A stretch of 64,000 bases of DNA from JAWWOW01 sp033851265 (lineage in GTDB: Bacteria > Actinomycetota > Actinomycetes > JAWWOW01): the NCBI GenBank assembly GCA_033851265.1, contig JAWWOW010000006.1, forward strand, positions 310,001 through 374,000, in the 5' to 3' direction. The notes below the pieces were generated by a model. It had not been told where the DNA came from. It searched no databases and saw only the letters and a list, made by a program, of their open reading frames with translations. The translations under genes were made by a program, and so were the position numbers. Within the stretch, counting starts at the first letter, position 1. Every line of letters starts with the position of its first letter. This document shows positions 18,227 through 26,408 of the stretch, in pieces.

Positions 18227-19342
18227 GTGCCGCTGAACGCCGAGTCCGAGGGTGTCCTCGCCGACGTTTCTATCCGTGAGGCGATCGACGCGGGTTACGT
18301 GTCGGCGGGCCAGTTCCGGATCGCTGACGAGCAGGTGCAGCCGGCGAGTCTCGACTTGATGCTCGGTGAGACGGCGCATCGGCTTCGCGCCAGTTTCCTG
18401 CCCGACCGGGAGCCGGTCGAGGCGAAACTGAAGGACCTCAGTCAGGGCACCATCGACCTGCATCGCGGTGGGTTCCTCGAACACAACGTGCCGTACCTCG
18501 TCGAGCTGCGCGAGCAACTGATGCTGCCCGAGTGGCTGCGCGCAAAGGCCAACCCGAAGAGCTCGACCGGCCGCCTCGATGTGTTCACCCGGGTGATCAG
18601 CGACAACAGCTACCAGTTCGACGAGATCCCCCGCGGTTACAACGGTCGCCTCTACATCGAGGTCGTCCCGATCTCGTTCCCCATTCGCGTGACGGAAGGC
18701 CTCAGCCTCAACCAGATGCGCTTCATGGCCGGCTCGACGCCGCGACTGACCGACGACGAGATTCAGCAGATCCACCAGGAGACGCCGCTGCTCTATCGCG
18801 ACGAGGAGCCGGTGCGCGACCTGGCATTGGCGAACGGCCTCTTGGTGAGTGTCGATCTCAGCGGGGATCCCGACGGCGTCGTTGGCTACAAGGCGCGTTC
18901 TCACACGCGGTTGCTCGACCTCAGCGCGGGCGAACGCGTCGATGCGGTCGACTTCTGGGAGCCAATCCGTGCCGAGCGCGGGCAACGCATCGTGCTGGAG
19001 CCCGAGGCCTTTTATCTATTGCTGTCTCGTGAAGGCATCTCGATCCCGTCCTCGCTCGCGTCGGAGATGGTCGCCTACGACCCCACGAGTGGCGAGCTGC
19101 GCACGCATTACGCCGGTTTCTTCGACCCGGGCTTCGGTTTCGGTTCCGCGTCGCCGTACGGCAGTCGGGCTGCGCTGGAAGTGCGCGCGCACGACGTGCC
19201 CTTCGTGGTTGAGCACGGACAGGCGGTGTGCAAGCTCGGCTTCGAGCGGATGCTTGGTGCACCGAGCCGCTTGTACGGCGCCGACGTCAAGTCCCACTAC
19301 CAAAACCAGGCCACGACGCTGTCGAAGTACTTCCTGCAGTAA
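18227..19342 (+). CDS. dcd: 2'-deoxycytidine 5'-triphosphate deaminase, long two-domain form
   Basis: A 371-residue enzyme converting dCTP to dUTP (and perhaps dUMP) for thymidylate synthesis, with the GTG at 18227 as start. It looks like two dUTPase/DCD-fold halves. The N-terminal half carries the active-site-like run NPKSSTGRLDVF (about 109-120) and the probable catalytic glutamate E145 in RLYIEVVP. The C-terminal half repeats the fold with HYAGFFDPGFGFG and HGQAVCKLGFERM. The common actinobacterial Dcd is about 190 residues, so this long form, known to me mainly from proteobacteria, is notable. It converges on the formate dehydrogenase gene with four bases between the stops. Confidence 0.85.
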   Translation: MPLNAESEGVLADVSIREAIDAGYVSAGQFRIADEQVQPASLDLMLGETAHRLRASFLPDREPVEAKLKDLSQGTIDLHRGGFLEHNVPYLVELREQLMLPEWLRAKANPKSSTGRLDVFTRVISDNSYQFDEIPRGYNGRLYIEVVPISFPIRVTEGLSLNQMRFMAGSTPRLTDDEIQQIHQETPLLYRDEEPVRDLALANGLLVSVDLSGDPDGVVGYKARSHTRLLDLSAGERVDAVDFWEPIRAERGQRIVLEPEAFYLLLSREGISIPSSLASEMVAYDPTSGELRTHYAGFFDPGFGFGSASPYGSRAALEVRAHDVPFVVEHGQAVCKLGFERMLGAPSRLYGADVKSHYQNQATTLSKYFLQ

Positions 19343-19346
19343 GCGC

Positions 19347-20507
19347 TCAGCGCTTTGTGCTGTACGAGTGCGCACCCGCACCCGCGAGTTTGCCGCCGTC
19401 CACGATGAGGTACTCCTCGCGAATCGGCCGGTCGTCGAAGAAACACTCCAGGATCTCGCGCGTGCCGGCGGCGTACCGCGTTTGCGCCGACAGCGATGAC
19501 CCCGAGATGTGCGGAGTCATGCCATGGTGCGGCATCGTCCGCCAGGGATGGTCTTCCGGTGCGGGTTGCGGGAACCACACGTCACCGGCGTAACCCGCCA
19601 ACTGTCCGCTCTCCAGCGCGCGCACGATCGCGTCACGGTCCGCGATCTTTCCGCGCGCCGTGTTCACGAGGTAAGCGCCGCGCTTCATCTTCCCGAGCAG
19701 GTCGTCGCCGAACAGTCCTTCCGTCTCTGGATGCAGCGGCGCGTTGATGGTCACGATGTCGCAGAACGGCACCATCGTCCGTGCGTCCGGATGGAACGTG
19801 ACACCGAGTTCCTCCTCGACGTCGGCCGGGAGCCGATGCCGATCCGTGTAGTGCAGGTGCATGTCGAACGGCTTCAACCGTCGAAGTACTGCAGATCCGA
19901 TGCGCCCCGCGGCAACCGTGCCGACGTGCATGCCTTCGACGTCGTAGGACCGGGCTACGCAGTCCGCGATGTTCCACCCACCCTTGGTGACCCACTGATA
20001 GGACGGGATGTAGTTGCGCACCAACGACAGGATCATCATCACCACGTGTTCGGCGACGCTGATGCTGTTGCAGTAGGTGACCTCTGCCACGGTGATCCCG
20101 GCGTCGATCGCCGCTTGCAGGTCGACGTGGTCGGATCCGATACCTGCGGTGACTGCGAGCTTGAGCTTGGGCGCCGCGGCAATGCGTTCGGCAGTCAGGT
20201 ACGCCGGCCAGAACGGTTGTGAAATGACGACGTCCGCGTCGGGGAGCTCGCGGTCGAAGACCGAGTCGGCACCCTCCTTGTCGGATGTGACGACGAACGT
20301 GTGACCGCCTTCCTCGAGAAACTCACGCAGTCCCAACTCACCCGAGACGCTGCCAAGCAAGGTGCCCGGCGTGAAGTCGGTCGACATCGGCGTCGGCAGC
20401 GTCTGCCCGTCGGGGTAGCGCTCCAACGTCGGCAGACCATCGCGCGGATAGGTGCTGGGGTAACCGTCGACCGGATCGTCGTACAGAACGCAGAGCACCT
20501 TCGCCAT
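19347..20507 (-). CDS. fdh: NAD-dependent formate dehydrogenase (metal-free, D-2-hydroxyacid dehydrogenase family)
   Basis: A 386-residue cytosolic enzyme oxidising formate to CO2 with NAD+. It aligns with methylotroph FDH: N147 in TYCNSISVAEH, R285 in VNTARGKIADRD and H333 in TPHISGSSLSAQ correspond to the catalytic Asn, Arg and His. The Rossmann loop is GTVAAGRIG (196-204). D222 (HYTD) fits NAD rather than NADP preference. The extended N-terminus with a YDDPVDGYP segment and the C-terminal loop are those of FDH, not of generic hydroxyacid dehydrogenases. It starts nine bases after the EtfD stop, so the two form one transcription unit. Confidence 0.93.
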   Translation of the reverse strand: MAKVLCVLYDDPVDGYPSTYPRDGLPTLERYPDGQTLPTPMSTDFTPGTLLGSVSGELGLREFLEEGGHTFVVTSDKEGADSVFDRELPDADVVISQPFWPAYLTAERIAAAPKLKLAVTAGIGSDHVDLQAAIDAGITVAEVTYCNSISVAEHVVMMILSLVRNYIPSYQWVTKGGWNIADCVARSYDVEGMHVGTVAAGRIGSAVLRRLKPFDMHLHYTDRHRLPADVEEELGVTFHPDARTMVPFCDIVTINAPLHPETEGLFGDDLLGKMKRGAYLVNTARGKIADRDAIVRALESGQLAGYAGDVWFPQPAPEDHPWRTMPHHGMTPHISGSSLSAQTRYAAGTREILECFFDDRPIREEYLIVDGGKLAGAGAHSYSTKR

Positions 20508-20516
20508 GGTCGCCTC

Positions 20517-22766
20517 TCAGGTCTGCGGGCCGCCTGACGGTGGGGACTCTGGCCCAGGGGACGGGTACAGCAGCGGGAACGGGTTCGGCGTCGTCGACGA
20601 CGGCTCTGCCGCGGGGGGCGGACTGGCCGTCGGTGGGGTGGGCGCGGGTTCCGCGGCGGGAGCACCAGCCCCGGCGGGCACGAGGGATCGCACCAGAATC
20701 TGCGCGACGTCGAGCACCTCGAGCGACTCCTTCGCTTCGCCTTCCTGCTTCTTTGCGTTGACCGCGTCGCCGAGCATCACCATGCAGAACGGGCAGGCGG
20801 TCGTCACGAGGTCAGGGTTGAGTTCGAGTGCTTCGTCGATGCGCTCGACGTTGATGCGCTTGCCGATGCGCTCTTCCATCCACATGCGTGCGCCGCCGGC
20901 ACCACAGCAGAAGCCACGCTCCTTGCACCGGTGCATTTCCTGCGACGTGATGCCCGGCACGCTTTCGAGGATGTCGCGCGGTGGTGTGTAGACCTTGTTG
21001 TGCCGACCCAAATAGCACGGGTCGTGGTAGGTCACCTTCTCTTCGACCGGCGTCACCGGAGTCAGGCGCCCGTCCGCGAGCAGCTGAGCGAGCAGCTGGG
21101 TGTGGTGGATGACCTCGAACGTGCCACCGAGCTGTGGGTACTCCCGGGCGATCGTGTTGAAGCAGTGCGGGCACGACGCGACGATCTTCTTGACGCCCGC
21201 TTCCTTCAACGTCTCGACGTTCTGCTGCGCGAGCATCTGGAAGATGAACTCGTTGCCGAGCCGCCGAGCGGGGTCACCCGTGCACGCTTCCGCTTCACCG
21301 AGGATGGCGAACGTCACGTCGGCGGCATTCAGCAACTCGGCGACGGCGCGCACCTGCTTTTTGGCGCGGTCCTCGAGTGCACCCGCGCAACCCACCCAGT
21401 AGAGGTACTCGACGTCGTCGCCGATAGGCCCGTCGACGATCGGCACCTCGAACGGCAGCCCCTGCGTCCAGTCGAGTCGCGCGGACGCGTTCATCCCCCA
21501 CGGATTGCCCTTGTTTTCCAGATTTTTCAGCATCGCGCCGGCTTCGCTCGGGAAGTTCGACTCGATGAGCACCTGGTAGCGACGCATGTCGAGGATGTGG
21601 TCGATGTGCTCGATGTCGACCGGGCACTGCTCGACGCAGGCGCCGCACGTCGTGCACGCCCAGATGGTGTCCGGGCTGAGCACGCCGAACTGCTCCTCCG
21701 GAGCAACGAGCGGCCGCTCTGCTTCCTTCTTCGCAACGTCGGAGAGCTTCGCCAGGGCATCCTCGGATGCGTTCTCCCCCCCGGCGAGGATGTACGGCGC
21801 CTTCACGAACAGGTGATCGCGCTGCTCGGTGATGACGAGTTTGGGCGACAACGGCTTGCCGGTGTTCCACGCCGGACACTGCGACTGACAGCGACCGCAT
21901 TCGGTGCAGCTGTACATGTCGAGGATGCCCTTCCACGTGGCGTCCTCGACCTTGCCGCGACCAAACACGTCGTCGTCGCCGGGATCTTCGAAGTCGATCG
22001 GCTTGCCGCCGGAGTACATCGGCATGAGCGGGCCGAGACCGTCGGGACGTCGCGCGGCGCTGACGTTGAGTGGCGCGACGAAGATGTGGAGGTGCTTGGA
22101 GTACACGACGAAGACAAGGAATGCGAGTACGACGCCGAGCTGCGTAAGCACGAAGGACGTCTCGAGGTAGATATTCGCCGGGCCGAGGCCGTCCAACGCC
22201 TTCGCGACGGCGTTCGATGCGAACGACCACTTCGCCGGCGTGTACGGGTAACGACCAGTGTTGATCTGCGCGCCGCGCATCATGAACAGCGTTGCGATGA
22301 CCATGAAGATGCCGCCGAGCACGAGCCAGGCCGCACCCGTGTGCGACTTGAAGAAGCGCGATGCGCGACCGAGCCGCTTTGGTGAGTTCAGGTAGCGAAT
22401 CGCGGTGAACGTGAGCAGGCCGAGGAGCACGCCGCACGCGAACAGATCCTCGATCAAGCCGAGCCCGGCCCAGTGCCCGAGCCCGAAGTCCTCCTTGAAC
22501 AGCGAGCCGTACGCCTCGACGATCGTCAAGAACAAGATGACGAAGCCCCAGAACGTCAGGAAGTGCGCGACTCCCGGGACCGTCCACTTCAGCAGCTTGC
22601 GCTGGCCGAATACTTCGACGGCCTGCGCGTAGATGAACATGCGAAACGTCAGCTCGCGGTCCCCGAGAGGCTGTGCCGCTCGTGCCAGGGAGTAGAGCCA
22701 CCAGATGCGGCGGCCGGCAACCGCGAAGGCGATTGCCGTCATCCCAAGGCCGATGGCGATGCGCAC
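20517..22766 (-). CDS. etfD: Membrane-bound iron-sulfur oxidoreductase, EtfD-like (heterodisulfide-reductase related)
   Basis: A 749-residue protein. The N-terminal third (to about 230) has about five membrane helices resembling a cytochrome-b/NarI-like domain. Two 4Fe-4S motifs follow: CTECGRCQSQCP (Cys 287, 290, 293, 297) and CTTCGACVEQCP (Cys 371, 374, 377, 381). Two CCG-type cysteine-rich domains follow (CPHCFNT; HDPCYLGRH ... GFCCGAGGARMWME). A Pro/Ala/Ser-rich tail of about 50 residues ends it. This is the architecture of mycobacterial Rv0338c (EtfD), which passes electrons from ETF to menaquinone during beta-oxidation. That role fits the FadE5 homologue in this window. The tail length varies in the family and its role is unknown. 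Confidence 0.9.
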   Translation of the reverse strand: MRIAIGLGMTAIAFAVAGRRIWWLYSLARAAQPLGDRELTFRMFIYAQAVEVFGQRKLLKWTVPGVAHFLTFWGFVILFLTIVEAYGSLFKEDFGLGHWAGLGLIEDLFACGVLLGLLTFTAIRYLNSPKRLGRASRFFKSHTGAAWLVLGGIFMVIATLFMMRGAQINTGRYPYTPAKWSFASNAVAKALDGLGPANIYLETSFVLTQLGVVLAFLVFVVYSKHLHIFVAPLNVSAARRPDGLGPLMPMYSGGKPIDFEDPGDDDVFGRGKVEDATWKGILDMYSCTECGRCQSQCPAWNTGKPLSPKLVITEQRDHLFVKAPYILAGGENASEDALAKLSDVAKKEAERPLVAPEEQFGVLSPDTIWACTTCGACVEQCPVDIEHIDHILDMRRYQVLIESNFPSEAGAMLKNLENKGNPWGMNASARLDWTQGLPFEVPIVDGPIGDDVEYLYWVGCAGALEDRAKKQVRAVAELLNAADVTFAILGEAEACTGDPARRLGNEFIFQMLAQQNVETLKEAGVKKIVASCPHCFNTIAREYPQLGGTFEVIHHTQLLAQLLADGRLTPVTPVEEKVTYHDPCYLGRHNKVYTPPRDILESVPGITSQEMHRCKERGFCCGAGGARMWMEERIGKRINVERIDEALELNPDLVTTACPFCMVMLGDAVNAKKQEGEAKESLEVLDVAQILVRSLVPAGAGAPAAEPAPTPPTASPPPAAEPSSTTPNPFPLLYPSPGPESPPSGGPQT

Positions 22767-22839
22767 ATGTCCTCCGCGACGGGGAGCGCGTTGATGCTGC
22801 GCTGAACGATGGGGAGCCGAGCCTAAGGCTGCTGGTCAG

Positions 22840-22865
22840 ACGCGTCGCAGGGGGTCGCGACGCGT
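22840..22865 (-). terminator. Hairpin between the GT-C-like unit and etfD
   Basis: A perfect 9-base stem, ACGCGTCGC / GCGACGCGT, with an 8-base loop lies just past the stop of the small gene at 22877-23056. It is likely the end of that transcription unit, since etfD starts 73 bases further on. No T-run is present. Confidence 0.5.
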
Positions 22866-22876
22866 GCGGGCGGTGG

Positions 22877-23056
22877 CTAGCCGAGTGCGTGAGCGATCGC
22901 CCGCGCGACCGGGAGAACGACCACTGGCGCGGTCAGGATGATCAGGCCGACGACCACGAGGAGCGCGAAAGCGCGGGTACGCAGCGCCGGCTGCCCGGCG
23001 GGTCCACGGAGCCGCGACATCAGCGACCGGGGCGGCGGCCGTGTCGGGATCGTCAC
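22877..23056 (-). CDS. Small single-helix membrane protein (59 residues)
   Basis: A short frame from a GTG at 23056 to a TAG. The N-terminal half is Pro/Arg-rich and basic; the C-terminal half is one hydrophobic stretch, FALLVVVGLIILTAPVVVLP, followed by a short AHALG tail. An ATG at 23020 is an alternative start. Neither has a clear ribosome binding site, so the gene is unproven. It lies between the GT-C-like gene and etfD on the same strand and ends just before a hairpin. No family is recognised. Confidence 0.4.
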   Translation of the reverse strand: MTIPTRPPPRSLMSRLRGPAGQPALRTRAFALLVVVGLIILTAPVVVLPVARAIAHALG

Positions 23057-23130
23057 GGGCGCAGCGTACGACGGCGCTGGGGGACTGCTCCGGAATCACT
23101 TCTGTCGGAGGCACTCCGATGCCCACCGGG

Positions 23131-24315
23131 TCAGACGCGTGCTTGTTCCTTGCTCGGGGGTTCGGCGTGGCGATGGAGCAGGTCAGAGAATTGGATCGCC
23201 ACTGGAAGCCGCCGGCGCGAAGCACAGGCAACGACCATCAGCGTGCACAGCGCGACGACTCGGCTGGCGAGCATCAGGTCGGGCTGATCGGCCAGCCTGG
23301 CTAGGCCGAGGAGCACGACGGCCGCGAGCGTGATGGGGGCGCCGGCTAACAGGCCACGTCGGCGAGATGCCTGCGCTACGTCCACGAGCAGCGCCCCGAT
23401 CACGAGCTCTACGTCGTAGTAGGGATACATCCCGGCATCGAGCAGCAGGCGGCTGAACGCGACTGCCAGCAGGGCAAGATCCCAGCGGTTCCGCTGGGCT
23501 GCCACCGCAATGATGATCGTGGCGAGCAGGAATTGACCCGGTCGCTCCCACGCGGGTGCTAGGTCATAGCCCAACCCCCAGGGAACGGAACCCGGGTCGG
23601 CATGGATCGCGAAGTGCCGAAGCGCTCCCAGGGTGCTGGGTGCTGCCACCATGAAGGGAAGCCAGCACGCGCCGGTCGCCAGACACGCGGCGAGGGTGCC
23701 GGCCAGACGCCGCCCGGGTGGCAACAGCCACACGATGGCGACGGCGAGGAGTGCCCATGGCTTGAATCCCGCCGCCGCGCCGAGCCCCCCGCCGGCGAGC
23801 CATCCCGACCAGCGGTCCTGACGTTGCCGAGCCACCTGCACGGCTAACGCGATGCAGGTGAGGGCGCAAAGATCGTCGATATGACTCCACCCGGGCACGG
23901 CAACGGCCCAGAAGTAGGCGACGAGCACCCCGCCGCAGAGAACAGCAACGTGAACGCGCTGGCTGTCGGCGCTGGTTTTGCGCGGTACGCACTTTTCGAT
24001 GCAGCGGACCGCGAGCAGCAGCAGGCCGGAGGAAAACACGACGAATGCCAAGGGCAGATGGTTCGCCGACACCAGTTGCAGTAGCCGAACTAGGACGAAC
24101 GTGAGCGGTCCCATCTGCAGCGAAGGGTCGGCCGCGTAGACGTGCAAGCCCCCCTGCGGGCCGGCCTGGAACAGCCGCTGCGCACCCTCGCCGACCGCCT
24201 CCATATCGCCGCCGTGGTGGTCGCCGTACGTCGCGGCCAGCACGTAGACAATCAGGATCACCGGGTAGCGCCGAGCGATCAGGCCCGGCAACAGGGCCCG
24301 CACGCGAGTTACCAC
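23131..24315 (-). CDS. Polytopic membrane protein, GT-C/GT87-like
   Basis: A 394-residue protein with about ten hydrophobic helices. The first extracytoplasmic loop is acidic (ATYGDHHGGDMEAVGEGAQR), as in lipid-phosphosugar-dependent GT-C glycosyltransferases. Further loops include AVPGWSHIDD and AGFKPWALLA; the latter resembles a GT87 mannosyltransferase segment. GT-C enzymes take mannose or another sugar from a polyprenyl-phosphate donor outside the membrane. The match is by topology and short motifs only, so a non-enzymatic membrane protein remains possible. It is divergent from the dnaK operon and shares its 242-base upstream region. Confidence 0.65.
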   Translation of the reverse strand: MVTRVRALLPGLIARRYPVILIVYVLAATYGDHHGGDMEAVGEGAQRLFQAGPQGGLHVYAADPSLQMGPLTFVLVRLLQLVSANHLPLAFVVFSSGLLLLAVRCIEKCVPRKTSADSQRVHVAVLCGGVLVAYFWAVAVPGWSHIDDLCALTCIALAVQVARQRQDRWSGWLAGGGLGAAAGFKPWALLAVAIVWLLPPGRRLAGTLAACLATGACWLPFMVAAPSTLGALRHFAIHADPGSVPWGLGYDLAPAWERPGQFLLATIIIAVAAQRNRWDLALLAVAFSRLLLDAGMYPYYDVELVIGALLVDVAQASRRRGLLAGAPITLAAVVLLGLARLADQPDLMLASRVVALCTLMVVACASRRRLPVAIQFSDLLHRHAEPPSKEQARV

Positions 24316-24416
24316 CTTGGCTGGCTCGACCCGGCCTTCGTCCGGCTTTAGCCACCACCTCGTCCGCGGGCGGGAATAAGTCGCAAACCCCGGTCCGTTG
24401 ACGCGATGACAATAAA

Positions 24417-24437
24417 ATTGCGTCTGCTGGACTCAAG
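24417..24437. promoter_or_regulatory. HAIR-like element 1 (HspR site)
   Basis: ATTGCGT-N7-ACTCAAG. The right half is a perfect match to the HspR-associated inverted repeat CTTGAGT-N7-ACTCAAG and the left half matches at five of seven bases with the correct 7-base spacer. It lies just upstream of the -35 hexamer. Confidence 0.7.
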
Positions 24438-24441
24438 ATCA

Positions 24442-24471
24442 TTGACAGTTGCGATCGGCGCCAGTCACTAT
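24442..24471 (+). promoter_or_regulatory. dnaK operon promoter
   Basis: TTGACA at 24442-24447 is a consensus -35 for the housekeeping sigma factor. CACTAT at 24466-24471 (18-base spacer) is a weaker -10. It is flanked on both sides by HAIR-like elements, so HspR bound there would block it, as known for Streptomyces and mycobacterial dnaK. Confidence 0.6.
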
Positions 24472-24489
24472 GAGCCGGGCCGACTCAAG
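24469..24489. promoter_or_regulatory. HAIR-like element 2 (HspR site)
   Basis: TATGAGC-N7-ACTCAAG: right half perfect, left half matching at four of seven bases, correct spacer. It overlaps the -10 and the expected transcription start of the dnaK promoter. Confidence 0.6.
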
Positions 24490-24509
24490 GATGGGTCTGG
24501 CAGCGCAGC

Positions 24510-24536
24510 GGACACGGCGGACACAGCAGACACCGC
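24510..24536 (+). repeat. Three tandem 9-base repeats in the dnaK leader
   Basis: GGACACGGC, GGACACAGC and AGACACCGC follow each other without gaps between HAIR element 2 and the dnaK ribosome binding site (AAGGAGA, 24547-24553). They would be in the 5' untranslated mRNA. Their role is unknown. Confidence 0.6.
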
Positions 24537-24557
24537 GCAGACGTTCAAGGAGAGCAC

Positions 24558-26408
24558 ATGGCACGAGCGGTCGGCATCGACCTCGGTACGACGAACTCCG
24601 TGGTCAGCGTCCTCGAGGGCGGCGAACCCACGGTGATCGCCAACGCGGAGGGCTCGCGGACAACCCCGTCGGTGGTCGCCTTCGCCAAGAACGGCGAGGT
24701 TCTCGTCGGAGAAGTTGCCAAGCGGCAGGCCGTCACCAACGCGGACCGCACCATTCGGTCCGTCAAGCGGCACATGGGCACCGACTGGTCCGTCGACATC
24801 GACGGCAAGCAGTTCACGCCGCAACAGATCAGCGCGTTCATCCTGCAGAAGCTCAAGCGCGATGCGGAGGCCTATCTCGGTGAGCCGGTGACCGACGCCG
24901 TCGTCACCGTCCCCGCGTACTTCGAAGACGCCCAGCGGCAGGCCACCAAAGAAGCCGGCGAGGTCGCCGGCCTCAACGTCCTGCGCATCATCAACGAGCC
25001 GACGGCGGCCGCTCTGGCCTACGGACTCGACAAGGGTGACCACGAGCAGACGATCCTTGTATTCGACCTCGGTGGCGGCACGTTCGACGTGTCCCTGCTG
25101 GAGATCGGTGAGGGTGTCATCGAGGTCAAGGCGACCTCCGGTGACAACCACCTCGGTGGTGACGACTGGGACCAGCGCGTCGTCGACTACCTGGTCACGC
25201 AGTTCAAGAACAGCAACGGCGTCGACCTCGCCAAGGACAAGATGGCGGTCCAGCGACTCCGCGAAGCGGCGGAGAAGGCGAAGATCGAGCTGACCAGCTC
25301 GACCGAGACCACCGTCAACCTCCCCTACATCACCGCGTCGAGCGACGGGCCGCTGCACCTCGAGGTCAAGATCACGCGGGCAGAGTTTCAGAAGATGACG
25401 TCCGACCTGCTCGAGCGGTGCAAGGGCCCGTTCCAGCAAGCCATCAAGGACTCGGGACTCCCGCTGTCCGCGATCGACCACGTCGTGCTCGTGGGCGGAT
25501 CGACGCGCATGCCTGCGGTGGTCGACCTGGTCAAGGACCTGACCGACGGCAAGGAGCCCAACAAGGGCGTCAACCCCGACGAGGTCGTCGCGATCGGCGC
25601 GGCGCTGCAGGCCGGCGTACTCAAGGGTGAGGTCAAGGACGTTCTGCTTCTCGACGTCACGCCGCTGTCGCTTGGTATCGAGACCAAGGGCGGCATCATG
25701 ACCAAGCTCATCGAGCGCAACACCACGATCCCGACGAAGCGTTCGGAGATCTTCACGACGGCAGAAGACGCGCAGCCGTCGGTGCAGATCCAGGTCTACC
25801 AAGGCGAGCGCGAGATGGCGGCCTACAACAAGAAGCTCGGCATGTTCGAGCTCACTGGTCTGCCGCCGGCACCGCGCGGTGTGCCGCAGGTCGAGGTCAC
25901 GTTCGACATCGACGCCAACGGCATAGTGCACGTCTCGGCCAAGGACCTCGCCACTGGCAAGGAACAAGGCATGACAATCACCGGTGGCTCGGCCCTGCCC
26001 AAGGACGAGATCGACCGCATGATGGGCGAGGCAGAGAAGTACGCCGAGGAAGACCGTCAGCGTCGGGAGGCGGCCGAGGTGCGCAACCAGGCGGAGTCGC
26101 TCGCGTACCAGACCGAGAAGTTCCTGACCGACAACGCTGAGAAGGTGCCCGACGACGTCAAGGGCGAGGTCGAGTCCGCACTCACCGAGGTCAAGACGGC
26201 GCTCGAAGGCGAAGACACCGGCGCTATCAAGACCACCAGCGAACATCTCGCAACCGTCAGCCAGAAGCTCGGCCAGGCGATGTACGCCGACACCCAGGCC
26301 GCCGCTGCTGCCGATGCCGGTGCGCCCGGTGCTTCGGCACAGGACGACGACGTCGTCGACGCAGAGATCGTGGACGAGGACAAGCAACAGGGTGAGGGTG
26401 CTGCATGA
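24558..26408 (+). CDS. dnaK: Molecular chaperone DnaK (Hsp70)
   Basis: A 616-residue ATP-dependent chaperone, a usual actinobacterial length. The nucleotide-binding domain starts at once with VGIDLGTTNSVVSVLEGGEP. It contains TVPAYFEDAQRQATKEAG, IINEPTAAALAYGL, FDLGGGTFDVS and VVLVGGSTRMPAV. The linker LLLDVTPLSLGIET is near residue 370. The substrate-binding domain and helical lid follow, with an acidic C-terminus (DEDK). AAGGAGA precedes the ATG. It works with GrpE and DnaJ encoded downstream, and together with HspR it provides feedback on its own operon in known actinomycetes. Confidence 0.98.
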   Translation: MARAVGIDLGTTNSVVSVLEGGEPTVIANAEGSRTTPSVVAFAKNGEVLVGEVAKRQAVTNADRTIRSVKRHMGTDWSVDIDGKQFTPQQISAFILQKLKRDAEAYLGEPVTDAVVTVPAYFEDAQRQATKEAGEVAGLNVLRIINEPTAAALAYGLDKGDHEQTILVFDLGGGTFDVSLLEIGEGVIEVKATSGDNHLGGDDWDQRVVDYLVTQFKNSNGVDLAKDKMAVQRLREAAEKAKIELTSSTETTVNLPYITASSDGPLHLEVKITRAEFQKMTSDLLERCKGPFQQAIKDSGLPLSAIDHVVLVGGSTRMPAVVDLVKDLTDGKEPNKGVNPDEVVAIGAALQAGVLKGEVKDVLLLDVTPLSLGIETKGGIMTKLIERNTTIPTKRSEIFTTAEDAQPSVQIQVYQGEREMAAYNKKLGMFELTGLPPAPRGVPQVEVTFDIDANGIVHVSAKDLATGKEQGMTITGGSALPKDEIDRMMGEAEKYAEEDRQRREAAEVRNQAESLAYQTEKFLTDNAEKVPDDVKGEVESALTEVKTALEGEDTGAIKTTSEHLATVSQKLGQAMYADTQAAAAADAGAPGASAQDDDVVDAEIVDEDKQQGEGAA

